DNA from: Actinomycetospora chibensis
GTDB lineage: Bacteria; Actinomycetota; Actinomycetes; Mycobacteriales; Pseudonocardiaceae
DNA length: 64,000 nt
Assembly (NCBI RefSeq): GCF_028737215.1
Contig: NZ_JAQZAM010000001.1
Span: 372,001 to 436,000 of the forward strand
Reading direction: 5' to 3'
Below are positions 8,012 through 15,645 of this stretch, in pieces. The notes under the pieces were generated by a model, which searched no databases, was not told where the DNA came from, and was given only the letters and a program-made list of their open reading frames with translations. Every line of letters begins with the position of its first letter. Position 1 is the first letter of the stretch. Position numbers and translations under genes: made by a program.

Positions 8012-9253
8012 ATGACCGTGACGATCTCCCCCGCCGGCGCCACCGACCGCGTCGCCGCGTACACCGAGCGGTTCGCCGCCTTCCTCACCGACGAGGTCGA
8101 GCCCCTGGAGGCCGACCTCGACCGTCAGGACGTCGGCTCGCCCTGGAACCCGCGCCTCGACGAGGCCGGCCGCATGCACCCCGCCGTCTGGGAGGCGCGC
8201 CGAGAGGTCCAGCGCCGCTCGGCGGCGGCCGGGCTCTACAACCCCCACGTCCCGAGCGGCGGCGGCTTCTGCCGGGCCGAGATGCAGCACGTCGAGGAGT
8301 TCGTGTACCGGCACTCCGGGCTGGGCCTGGGCCTGGCCGCGCTGGGCTGGACCGAGGGCGCGAACCCGGCGATCGAGCACTGTTCCGACGCCGCGCGGTC
8401 CCGGTGGCTCGAGCCGCTCATGGCCGGCGAGATCACCGCGGCGTTCGCCAACACCGAGATCTCCGTCGGCACCGACGTCCTGGCGATGCAGACCCGCGCG
8501 CGCCGCGACGGTTCGGACTGGATCCTCGACGGCACCAAGGCCTGGATCACCAACGCGCACTTCGCCGACGTCGTCCAGGTCACCGCCGTCACCGAGCCCG
8601 GTGCCGGCACCCGGTCGCTGTCGATGTTCCTCGTCGACGCGGGCGCGCCCGGGTTCTCCCGCGGGCGCGACATCCCGACGATGCTCGACGACGGCCTCAC
8701 CGGCGAGCTCCACTTCGACGGGGTCCGGGTGCCGGCCGAGGACGTCGTCGGCGAGGTGGGCGACGGGTTCGCGCTGGCCATGGCCTGGATCAACTGGCGG
8801 CGCCTCTGCCGGGGCGGGATGTGCGCGGGCTGGGGCGAGTGGCTGCTGGCGCGGGCGATCGACCGCGCCCGGGAGCGGACCTCGGGCGGGCGGCCGATCG
8901 CCGAGCTGCAGGCGGTGCAGCACATGCTCGCCGACATGGACGCCGACGTGTACGCGGCCCGGGCGGCGTCGCTGCAGGCGCAGGCCGAGCTCGACGCGAT
9001 GCCCGGCGGCGCCTTCGGGGTGCCGCTGCACGCCGACGCGCCGCGCCTCATGAGCCTCGTGAAGGTGCTCAACGACGAGGCGTTCTTCCGCGTCGCCGAC
9101 CGCGCGGTCCAGGTGCACGGCGGCACGGGCCTGCGGCTCGGCTCGCCGGAGGAGAAGCTCTTCCGCCTCGCCCGCAACCTGAAGATCCCCGCGGGCACGG
9201 TGGAGATCCAGCGCAACGCGATCGCGCGCGGGCTGCTCCGGCGCGGGCAGTGA
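8012..9253 (+). CDS. Acyl-CoA dehydrogenase family protein with no canonical catalytic Glu
   Basis: 413 residues with the full acyl-CoA dehydrogenase layout: helical N domain, middle beta domain (AFANTEISVGTDVLAMQTRA, KAWITNAHFADV) and C-terminal helical domain with QVHGGTGL and LARNLKIPAGTVEIQRNAIA. The FAD-binding frame looks intact. Where medium-chain enzymes carry catalytic Glu376 (xEGTxxIQR) there is Ala394 (PAGTVEIQR), and the alternative Glu254-type site of isovaleryl enzymes appears as Arg263 (NWRRL). The protein may use another base or not be a dehydrogenase. GTGA coupling to the next gene places it first in a three-gene operon. Confidence 0.85.
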   Translation: MTVTISPAGATDRVAAYTERFAAFLTDEVEPLEADLDRQDVGSPWNPRLDEAGRMHPAVWEARREVQRRSAAAGLYNPHVPSGGGFCRAEMQHVEEFVYRHSGLGLGLAALGWTEGANPAIEHCSDAARSRWLEPLMAGEITAAFANTEISVGTDVLAMQTRARRDGSDWILDGTKAWITNAHFADVVQVTAVTEPGAGTRSLSMFLVDAGAPGFSRGRDIPTMLDDGLTGELHFDGVRVPAEDVVGEVGDGFALAMAWINWRRLCRGGMCAGWGEWLLARAIDRARERTSGGRPIAELQAVQHMLADMDADVYAARAASLQAQAELDAMPGGAFGVPLHADAPRLMSLVKVLNDEAFFRVADRAVQVHGGTGLRLGSPEEKLFRLARNLKIPAGTVEIQRNAIARGLLRRGQ

Positions 9254-9786
9254 CGCTCTGCTCCCGAGGTCTGGCGGCGGTCACCGGACGCTTCCAGCCC
9301 GTCCACCACCAGCACCTCGAGCTGTTCGCGCTGGCGCTCGCCGAGCACGACCACCTCGTCGTCGCCGTCACCAACCCCGACTCCGGGGCCCGCCACGAGG
9401 CGGCGACCTCGGCGCACCGTCACACCGACGCGGCCAACCCGTTCACCTACTTCGAGCGCCTGCGGCTCCTGCACGCGGCCCTCGACGGCGCGGGACTGGC
9501 CGCCCGTGCCTCGGTCGTGCCGTTCGACCTGACCCGCCCGCAGCTGTGGCCGGAATACGTCCCGCTCGGGGCCCGCCACTTCGTGCGCGCCTTCTCGGCG
9601 TGGGAGAAGGACAAGGCGGGCCGGCTCGCCGACGGCGGCTACGCGGTGACCGTCGTCGACGGCGACCCCGCGACCAAGCTCGACGCCGCCGCGATCCGCG
9701 ACGGGTTCGCCGACGGGACGTGGGAGGCGATGGTGCTCCCGTCGACGATGCCGGTGCTGCGGGAGCTCCTGGGGACGCGGTCGTGA
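9250..9786 (+). CDS. Nucleotidyltransferase, NMN adenylyltransferase (NadM)-like
   Basis: 178-residue HxGH-superfamily nucleotidyltransferase. GRFQPVHHQHLELF near the N-terminus matches GRFQPxHxGH of archaeal-type NadM (NMN + ATP to NAD), but with Gln in place of Gly in HxGH. The PFTYFERLRLLHAAL and VPFDLTRPQLWPEYVP segments resemble the same family. The C-terminal ISSTxxR nucleotide motif is replaced by LPSTMPVLREL. Start GTG 9250 overlaps the acyl-CoA dehydrogenase stop and its own stop overlaps the next GTG. The nucleotide transferred and the acceptor are unproven. Confidence 0.7.
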   Translation: MTLCSRGLAAVTGRFQPVHHQHLELFALALAEHDHLVVAVTNPDSGARHEAATSAHRHTDAANPFTYFERLRLLHAALDGAGLAARASVVPFDLTRPQLWPEYVPLGARHFVRAFSAWEKDKAGRLADGGYAVTVVDGDPATKLDAAAIRDGFADGTWEAMVLPSTMPVLRELLGTRS

Positions 9787-11156
9787 GACCGCCCGGGTAC
9801 GGCGAGACCCAGCCGCGTCTCGACGACGACCGGCTGCCCGTGGTGCTCGTCGTCCTCGACGGGCTGGGCGACCGCCCGGTGCCCGAGCTCGCCGGGTGCA
9901 CGCCGTCCGAGGCCGCGGAGACGCCCGTCCTCGACGCGCTCGCGGCCCGCGGGGCGTCCGGCTGGCACCTGCCCTTCGGCTGGGGCCGCGCGCCGTCGTC
10001 CGAGCTGGCGCACTGGGCGATGTTCGGGTTCGCCGACGTGCCGTTCCCCGGCCGCGCGGTGCTGGAGGCCCTCGGCGCGGGGGTCGACGTGCCGACCGGG
10101 ATCGCGGTCACCCACGCGGCACTGCGGACGGCCCGGACCGACGACGCGGGGCGGGTGTGGATCACCGGGCGGGTCGCGCCCGACGACACCGACGACGCGT
10201 CACGGCTGCTCGGCGACCTGACCGTGCGATTCCGACCTCGTGTCGTCCTGACCCCGCTCCCCCGCCGCGGCGAGGCGCTGCTCGCGCTCACCGGGTACGC
10301 GAGCGGCGCCGTCACCGACTCGGACCCCTTCTTCGAGGACCGCCACCCGTGGCTGCGGGTGCTCCCGCGGGCCGAGGAGCCCGACGCCGCGCCGACGGCC
10401 GCGGCCCTGGAGGCGCTGCTGCGCGAGGCCCGCGCCGCCCTGCGCGCCCACCCCGTCAACCGCGCCCGCACCGATCGCGGCCTCCCGGCGCTGGAGGTGC
10501 TCACGACGAAGTGGTCGGGCGCGCGGTCGCCGATCCCGTCGTTCACGGAGCAGAACGGCGTCGCCGGCGCGGCGGTGACCAGCACGGGGCTCTACCGGGG
10601 CCTCGCCTCCGAGCTCGGCATGGCGTCCCGACACCTGTCCCCCGCCGACGACGTCGCTGCCGATCTCCGAGCCCGCCTCGCCGCCGCCGACGAGCTGATC
10701 GACGCCGGGGCGCGCGTCGTCCACGTCCACATCAAGGCCACCGACGACGCCGGCCACACGAAGCGGCCCCGCGCCAAGCTCGACGTCCTCGAGGCCGCCG
10801 ACCGCGGGCTCGCCGGCCTGCTCGACCTCGCCGATCGCGCGGTCGTCGCCGTCACCGGCGACCACGCCACCCCGTCCACCGGCGGCGTGCTGCACACCGG
10901 CGACCCGACGCCGCTCGTCGTCGCGGGCCCGACGGTGCGCCCCGACGCGGTCACCGCGTTCGGCGAGGCCCCCGCCCACACGGGCTGGTACGGCGTCGTC
11001 ACGGCCCGGGAGCTGCTCCCGCTGCTGATGGGCCACGCGAACCGAGCGGCGTTCCTCGGGCACCGCGCCGGCCCCCGGCGCACCGTCGCCCTGCCCGACG
11101 ACCCGGAGCCGATGATCGACCCCGGCTACCACCGTGAGCGAACTTCGGGCCTATAG
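9783..11156 (+). CDS. Phosphoglycerate mutase-like protein (apgM-type, alkaline phosphatase superfamily)
   Basis: 457 residues of the metal-dependent alkaline phosphatase superfamily, closest in look to archaeal-type cofactor-independent phosphoglycerate mutase (ApgM). Metal and active-site motifs: VVLDGLGDRP, the phospho-serine region APSSELAHWAMFG (SE where ApgM has SD), HIKATDDAGHTK, and VTGDHATPSTGGVLHTGDPTP. Its operon with an NMNAT-like enzyme suggests it acts on a phosphorylated or nucleotide-activated metabolite rather than in glycolysis (inference). Start GTG 9783 is GTGA-coupled. The last codons and stop lie inside the hairpin at 11134. Confidence 0.75.
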   Translation: MRPPGYGETQPRLDDDRLPVVLVVLDGLGDRPVPELAGCTPSEAAETPVLDALAARGASGWHLPFGWGRAPSSELAHWAMFGFADVPFPGRAVLEALGAGVDVPTGIAVTHAALRTARTDDAGRVWITGRVAPDDTDDASRLLGDLTVRFRPRVVLTPLPRRGEALLALTGYASGAVTDSDPFFEDRHPWLRVLPRAEEPDAAPTAAALEALLREARAALRAHPVNRARTDRGLPALEVLTTKWSGARSPIPSFTEQNGVAGAAVTSTGLYRGLASELGMASRHLSPADDVAADLRARLAAADELIDAGARVVHVHIKATDDAGHTKRPRAKLDVLEAADRGLAGLLDLADRAVVAVTGDHATPSTGGVLHTGDPTPLVVAGPTVRPDAVTAFGEAPAHTGWYGVVTARELLPLLMGHANRAAFLGHRAGPRRTVALPDDPEPMIDPGYHRERTSGL

Positions 11157-11173
11157 CCCCGAACTTCGCTCAC
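11134..11173. terminator. Bidirectional hairpin terminator between convergent genes
   Basis: GTGAGCGAA-C-TTCGGG pairs with CCCGAA-C-TTCGCTCAC: 15 of 16 arm positions, one C/C mismatch. It contains the stop codons of both convergent genes (TAG in the loop, the other in the right arm). There is no T-tract on either side. Confidence 0.65.
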
Positions 11174-12342
11174 AGGTCGCGCAGCTCCGCGAGGACCTCG
11201 TCGTTGTGCTCGCCGAGCAGCGGCGCGCGGACGTAGCGGGGATCGGGGTCGCCGGAGAGCTTGACCGGCTCGCCGACGATCCCGAACCGGTCGCCGGGGC
11301 CGGGGCGGTCGATCTGGACGATCATCCGGCGCGCGGCCACGTGAGGGTCGACGGCGATGTCGGCGGCGGTGCTCACCGGGCCGCACGGCACCTGGCCCCC
11401 CAGCGCGTCGACGACCTCCGCGGTCGTGCGGGCGCAGCTCCACTGCTCGATCGCGGCGTAGACGTCGCGGGCGTGCTCGAGGCGCGCGGGGTTGGTGGCG
11501 TAGCGGGGGTCGGCGCCGAGCTCGTCGCGCCCGATCACCACGGCCAGGCGCCGCCACAGGGCGTCGGTCGGGGCGGCCACGGCGACGGCGCCGTCGCGGG
11601 TGCTGACGAGCCCGTACGGGCAGAGCAGCGGGTGGGTGTTGCCCTGCGGCTCGGGGCTGCGTCCGGTCAGCGAGTGCTGGTAGACGATCCGCTCGCTCAG
11701 CGCGAGTACCGCGTCGTACATCGCCACGTCGACGTGCTGGCCCTCGCCGGTGGCCTCGGCCTGCCGGACGGCGGCGAGGATGCCGAACGCGGCGAGGATC
11801 GCGGGCAGGACGTCGCCGATCCCCGGGCCGACCTTCATCGGGTGCTCGCGGTCCGCGCCCGTGACGCTCATCAGCCCGCCCATGGCCTGGGCGATGATGT
11901 CGAACGCCGGGAAGTCGACGTACGGGCTCGCCCCGGCGCGCGGGGTGCCGAACCCGCTGATGCTGGCGTAGACCAGGCGCGGGAAGCGGGCGTGCAGCTC
12001 CTCGTACGACAGCCCGAGGCGCTCCATCACCCCGACGCGGAAGTTCTCGACCAGCACGTCCGCGCCGCCGATGAGCTCGAGCACCGTGGCCCGGTCCTCC
12101 TCGGTGGCCAGGTCCAGGCGGACGCTGCGCTTGTTGCGGTTGACGCTCGCGAAGTAGCCCGCGTACCCGTCGGGGCCGTCCGAGCCCAGCGACGGCCCCC
12201 AGCGGCGGGCGACGTCCCCGGTGGGGGGCTCGACCTTGATCACGTCGGCGCCGAGGTCGGCCAGGAGCATGGTGCAGAACGGGCCGGCCAGGACCTGGGT
12301 CAGGTCGACGATCCGCAGGCCGGCGAGCGGGGGGCCGGTCAT
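11170..12342 (-). CDS. CaiB/BaiF-family CoA transferase
   Basis: 390-residue family III CoA transferase. It moves CoA between carboxylic acids through an aspartyl-CoA thioester. Seen: N-terminal LAGLRIVDLTQVLAGPFCT and LADLGADVIKVEPPTGD, the NRNKRSVRLDL strand, and the catalytic Asp in KVGPGIGDVLPA. The ATG at 12342 overlaps the stop of the OsmC-like gene (ATGA), so the two are co-translated. The substrate is unknown; acyl-CoA dehydrogenase, MaoC and crotonase genes nearby fit fatty or aromatic acid catabolism. Confidence 0.88.
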   Translation of the reverse strand: MTGPPLAGLRIVDLTQVLAGPFCTMLLADLGADVIKVEPPTGDVARRWGPSLGSDGPDGYAGYFASVNRNKRSVRLDLATEEDRATVLELIGGADVLVENFRVGVMERLGLSYEELHARFPRLVYASISGFGTPRAGASPYVDFPAFDIIAQAMGGLMSVTGADREHPMKVGPGIGDVLPAILAAFGILAAVRQAEATGEGQHVDVAMYDAVLALSERIVYQHSLTGRSPEPQGNTHPLLCPYGLVSTRDGAVAVAAPTDALWRRLAVVIGRDELGADPRYATNPARLEHARDVYAAIEQWSCARTTAEVVDALGGQVPCGPVSTAADIAVDPHVAARRMIVQIDRPGPGDRFGIVGEPVKLSGDPDPRYVRAPLLGEHNDEVLAELRDL

Positions 12343-12755
12343 CCCCGAGGCTCGGGCCCCACGTCCAGGCGCGTGACGATCACGAGCGAGTCCTGGAGCA
12401 GGACGGTCACCGGGGTGGAGTCGACGACCGCGGAGAGCTGGGTGCGCAGGTCGTGGTCGAGGTCGGCGACCAGGCCGACGCGCCGGTGCACCGTCGGTGG
12501 GTGCCCGGCCTCGAGCGCGACGTCGACCTCCACGTCGCACGCCTCGACGTCGTGGCGCTGCAGGAACGTGCGCACCGACATGGCGGTGCACGACGACAGC
12601 GACGCCGCGAGCAGCCCGAACGCGGTCGCGCCCTCGGGCTCGCCCTCGTCGGCCGGCACGACGCAGTCGAGCGCGAGCCCGTTCACGTCGAGCGACACCA
12701 CACGTCCGTCACCCTCCGGGAGGCGACCCCGGGCCCACGCCGCCGGCGCGTCCAT
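12339..12755 (-). CDS. OsmC-family protein lacking the second redox Cys
   Basis: 138 residues of the OsmC/Ohr fold, which normally reduces organic hydroperoxides with two Cys. The first Cys is present (LSSCTAMSV). The second, usually CPV at the end of the long helix, reads STPVTVLL, so the classic disulfide cannot form. A further Cys at LDCVV is not at the family position. The ATG at 12755 starts a protein of family length. It is the first gene of the pair with the CoA transferase. The role is uncertain. Confidence 0.7.
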   Translation of the reverse strand: MDAPAAWARGRLPEGDGRVVSLDVNGLALDCVVPADEGEPEGATAFGLLAASLSSCTAMSVRTFLQRHDVEACDVEVDVALEAGHPPTVHRRVGLVADLDHDLRTQLSAVVDSTPVTVLLQDSLVIVTRLDVGPEPRG

Positions 12756-12793
12756 GGACCCCAGCTTCCCACGGGTCGCCGGCAGGAGATCGA

Positions 12794-13090
12794 TCAGGCG
12801 GAGCGATCGTGGTGACGGGCACGGGCGAGGTGCTCGCGCCGCTCCTGCTCGCTCTCCCCGCCCCAGACGCCGTACGGCTCCTCGACCCGCCGGGCCCAGT
12901 CCCGGCAGGGTTCGCGCACCGGGCAGCCCGCGCAGATGCTGGCGGCCGCCGCGACGCGTTCGCTGCGCCGGGGGTCGCGTTCTCCGTCGGGATGGAAGAA
13001 GACCTCGGAGTTCATGCCGCGGCACGCGGCGTGGAGCTGCCAGTCCCAGTGGTCGTTGATCGCCCACGGCAGCCGGGAGACATCAGCCAT
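12794..13090 (-). CDS. WhiB-family [4Fe-4S] transcriptional regulator
   Basis: 98 residues with the four cluster-binding cysteines C23, C53, C56, C62 (CX29CX2CX5C) and the GVWGGESEQERR turn that defines WhiB proteins. WhiB proteins bind a redox- or NO-sensitive iron-sulfur cluster and usually act with the primary sigma factor. The C-terminus is basic (RREHLARARHH) without a clear AT-hook. AGGAGG nine bases before ATG 13090 decides the start. The subclass (WhiB1-7) cannot be fixed from sequence alone. Confidence 0.93.
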   Translation of the reverse strand: MADVSRLPWAINDHWDWQLHAACRGMNSEVFFHPDGERDPRRSERVAAAASICAGCPVREPCRDWARRVEEPYGVWGGESEQERREHLARARHHDRSA

Positions 13091-13204
13091 TGATGCACAC
13101 CTCCTACCGACCGTCGTACACCTCGGCGCCGAGCGTGGCTGTGAGATCCACGTCTCGCGCGACGAGGCGTCTGTCACGGACCGGTCGTGGGCAACCGAGG
13201 TGGT

Positions 13205-14077
13205 TCAGGCGGCGGCGGCGACCGTCGGTGCCGGGGCCCGGCGGCGGGTCTCGCGGCGGCCCCGACGACGACCGACCACGCCCGAGGAGAGCGCGTGCGC
13301 CCAGGCGAACGGGCGCCAGTCGTCGAGGCGGACCTCGAGGCGGTCGACGACCGCGACCAGCGCCGCCGGGTTGTGGGTGAGCCCGCAGTGACTGCTCGGG
13401 ATCACCACGTTCTCGCACAGCTCGCCGTCGTCCTGCCGGCAGCCGTCGCCGTGCAGGAGCCCGTCCCACGTCGAGTAGATCGCCACCGAGCGCACGGGCA
13501 CCGGGCGCCGGACCAGGTCCACGACCTCGCCCGTACGGTTCGAGAAGCCCCAGTGCCGCTCGGCGAGGCGGAACGCGGTGGTCACCCGGTTCTCCTCGGC
13601 CTCCGCGCGCCACGGCGACCCCAGGCAGACGATGCGCTCGACGGCGTCCGGGCGGACGTGGGCGAGCCAGCGGGCCATGAGCCCGCCGAGGCTCCAGCCG
13701 ACGATCGCGATCGGGCGCCCGTGCCGGGCGTGGAGCTCGTCGAAGCGCGCGAGCAGCCCGTCGAGGATCGTGTCGGTGAAGCCCTGGTTGAGGCCGAGGG
13801 TCCACCGATGGGTGTGGAAGCCGCGATTGCGCAGATGCGCCCGCAGCGCGGCCGTGGCGAGATCGCTGGTGAGGAACCCGGGCAGCACGAGCACGGGCTG
13901 GCCGTTGCCGCGGCCGCTGCCGGGCAGGACGTGCCGGACCGCGTGCCACGCGGCGGTCTCCACCGACGCACGTCCGAGATCGGTGACCGTGAGCCACCAG
14001 GCCGGGAAGGGAAGGAATGCACCGGGAGTGCCGGCCTCGGGACGCCGCATCGTCGACGTCGGACTGGGGGCGTCCAT
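13205..14077 (-). CDS. Alpha/beta hydrolase (lipase/esterase-like)
   Basis: 290-residue alpha/beta hydrolase. The nucleophile elbow is GWSLGG, an oxyanion strand reads VLVLPGFLT, the acid may be in YSTWDGLLHGDG, and the His in SSHCGLTHNP. The layout resembles bacterial triacylglycerol-lipase-like proteins without a signal peptide. The start was moved to ATG 14077 because GAGGAGGT lies nine bases before it. The C-terminus is an Arg-rich tail (GRRRGRRETRRR). Substrate unknown. Confidence 0.8.
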   Translation of the reverse strand: MDAPSPTSTMRRPEAGTPGAFLPFPAWWLTVTDLGRASVETAAWHAVRHVLPGSGRGNGQPVLVLPGFLTSDLATAALRAHLRNRGFHTHRWTLGLNQGFTDTILDGLLARFDELHARHGRPIAIVGWSLGGLMARWLAHVRPDAVERIVCLGSPWRAEAEENRVTTAFRLAERHWGFSNRTGEVVDLVRRPVPVRSVAIYSTWDGLLHGDGCRQDDGELCENVVIPSSHCGLTHNPAALVAVVDRLEVRLDDWRPFAWAHALSSGVVGRRRGRRETRRRAPAPTVAAAA

Positions 14078-14203
14078 CACGACCACCTCCTCGCGCGGAG
14101 ACGCCACGACGCGGCTCCGTGTGGTCCACAGATACCCGAACCCGAGTCCACATACGCCCGCCGGGGTCGCGACCGACCCGATCGGGCCGGTGCCCGGGGC
14201 GGG

Positions 14204-14659
14204 TCAGAAGTACGCGCGGGTCACGAGGTCGGCGACGCACGCCGGCTTGGTCTCGCCCTCGACCTCGACGGTCACGCGGGTGACCAGCTGCAACCCGTCG
14301 TCGCCGACGTCCGTGGCGTCCACGAGCGTCGAGCGTGCCCGCACCCGCGTCCCGGACCGCACGACGTTCGGGAAGCGCACGCGCTCGAGCCCGTAGTTCA
14401 GGCCCATCCGCGTGCCCTCGACGCGGCGCAGGCCGTCGAGCAGCAGCGGGAGGAGCGAGAGCGTCAGGAAACCGTGCGCGACCGTCGCGCCGTACGGCCC
14501 GGTCGCGGAACGGTCGGCGTCGACGTGGATCCACTGGTGGTCACCGGTGACGTCGGCGAAACCGTCGATGCGGTCCTGGCCGATCTCCAGCCACTCCCCC
14601 GGTCCGAGCTCGCGGCCCAGTGAGGCGACGAGCTCGTCCCGCCCGTGGAAGGTCTCCAT
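14204..14659 (-). CDS. MaoC-family (R)-hydratase
   Basis: 151-residue single hot-dog protein of the MaoC/(R)-specific enoyl-CoA hydratase family. The hydratase-2 signature is visible as FADVTGDHQWIHVD, with catalytic Asp and His, followed by VAHGFLTLSLLP. It would add water to a trans-2-enoyl-CoA. It sits between a hydrolase and an NmrA-type gene on the same strand. Full family length, no anomaly. Confidence 0.88.
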   Translation of the reverse strand: METFHGRDELVASLGRELGPGEWLEIGQDRIDGFADVTGDHQWIHVDADRSATGPYGATVAHGFLTLSLLPLLLDGLRRVEGTRMGLNYGLERVRFPNVVRSGTRVRARSTLVDATDVGDDGLQLVTRVTVEVEGETKPACVADLVTRAYF

Positions 14660-14681
14660 GCGGCATTCCTACCGCGCGGGC

Positions 14682-15566
14682 CTACACGCGCGCCGCACGG
14701 ATCGCGTCGACCAGCGAGGTCGGTGCACGCCCCAGCAGGTTCTCCAGCGCCGGGCTGTCGGTCTCCAGCTCCCCCCGTGCGATTGAGAGCTCGAGTGACG
14801 TCACGAACCGGGCCGTGTCCTCGTCCATCCCCGCGCCGCGCAGGATGTCGGTGAACTCGTCGGGCGAGACGTCGCGGTAGACGACCTTGGTGCCGGTGGT
14901 CTCGGTGATCGCGTCGGCGAGCTCGCTCATGGAGAACGCCGGTCCGCCGAGCTCCCAGTAGCCCTGCTGGTCGGCGATGTCGCCGGTGAGCAGCGAGACC
15001 GCGGCCTCGGCGTAGTCCGCGCGCGTGGCGGCCGAGACACGACCGTCACCCGAGGCGCCGACGATCTCGCCGCGCTCGAGGTACTCGTCGAGACGGCCGG
15101 TGTAGTTCTCGACGTACCAGCCGTTGCGGGCGACCGCGAACGGCAGTCCGGAGGCCTGGAGGAGGTCCTCGGTGCCGGCGTGCTCGGGCGCCAGCGCGAG
15201 CTCGGTCTCGTCGGCGTGGAGCACGCTCGTGTAGACGACGAAGCCGACGTCGGCGGCGTCCGCGGCCCGGATGACGTTGCCGTGCTGCGTGACGCGGTCG
15301 CCGACCGTGGGGCTCGAGACGAGCAGCAGCCGCTCGATGCCCTCGAGGGCGGGCTCCAGGGTCTCCGGACGGTCGTAGTCGGCCTCGCGCACCCCGACGC
15401 CGAGGGCGGCCAGCTCGTCGGCCTTCGCGGTGTCCCGGACGAGCGCGAACACGTTGCGGGCCGGGACGCCGTGGCGCAGCAGGGCATCGACGGCGAGGCG
15501 GCCGAGGTGACCGGTCGCGCCCGTGACGGCGTACGTGGCGGTGGGAAGGACGGGTGCCTCGCTCAT
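14682..15566 (-). CDS. NmrA/QorB-like atypical SDR, NAD(P)-binding
   Basis: 294-residue atypical short-chain dehydrogenase. The Rossmann motif is VTGATGHLGRLAV, followed by LVRDTAKADEL. LLVSSPTVGDRVTQHGNVI, VYTSVLHAD and ARNGWYVENYTG are typical of NAD(P)H:quinone oxidoreductase 2 (QorB/YtfG) and related NmrA proteins. Start ATG 15566 leads straight into the Rossmann strand. It is divergent from the MFS gene at 15646 across about 80 bases, so the two may share control. Confidence 0.83.
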   Translation of the reverse strand: MSEAPVLPTATYAVTGATGHLGRLAVDALLRHGVPARNVFALVRDTAKADELAALGVGVREADYDRPETLEPALEGIERLLLVSSPTVGDRVTQHGNVIRAADAADVGFVVYTSVLHADETELALAPEHAGTEDLLQASGLPFAVARNGWYVENYTGRLDEYLERGEIVGASGDGRVSAATRADYAEAAVSLLTGDIADQQGYWELGGPAFSMSELADAITETTGTKVVYRDVSPDEFTDILRGAGMDEDTARFVTSLELSIARGELETDSPALENLLGRAPTSLVDAIRAARV

Positions 15567-15645
15567 GGTCGCCAGTGTGCCCGTGCGCCCCGTCGTCCAG
15601 ACGTCGCGGTCCACGAGAGGTAGAGGACGCGACGCGGCGGGCACC

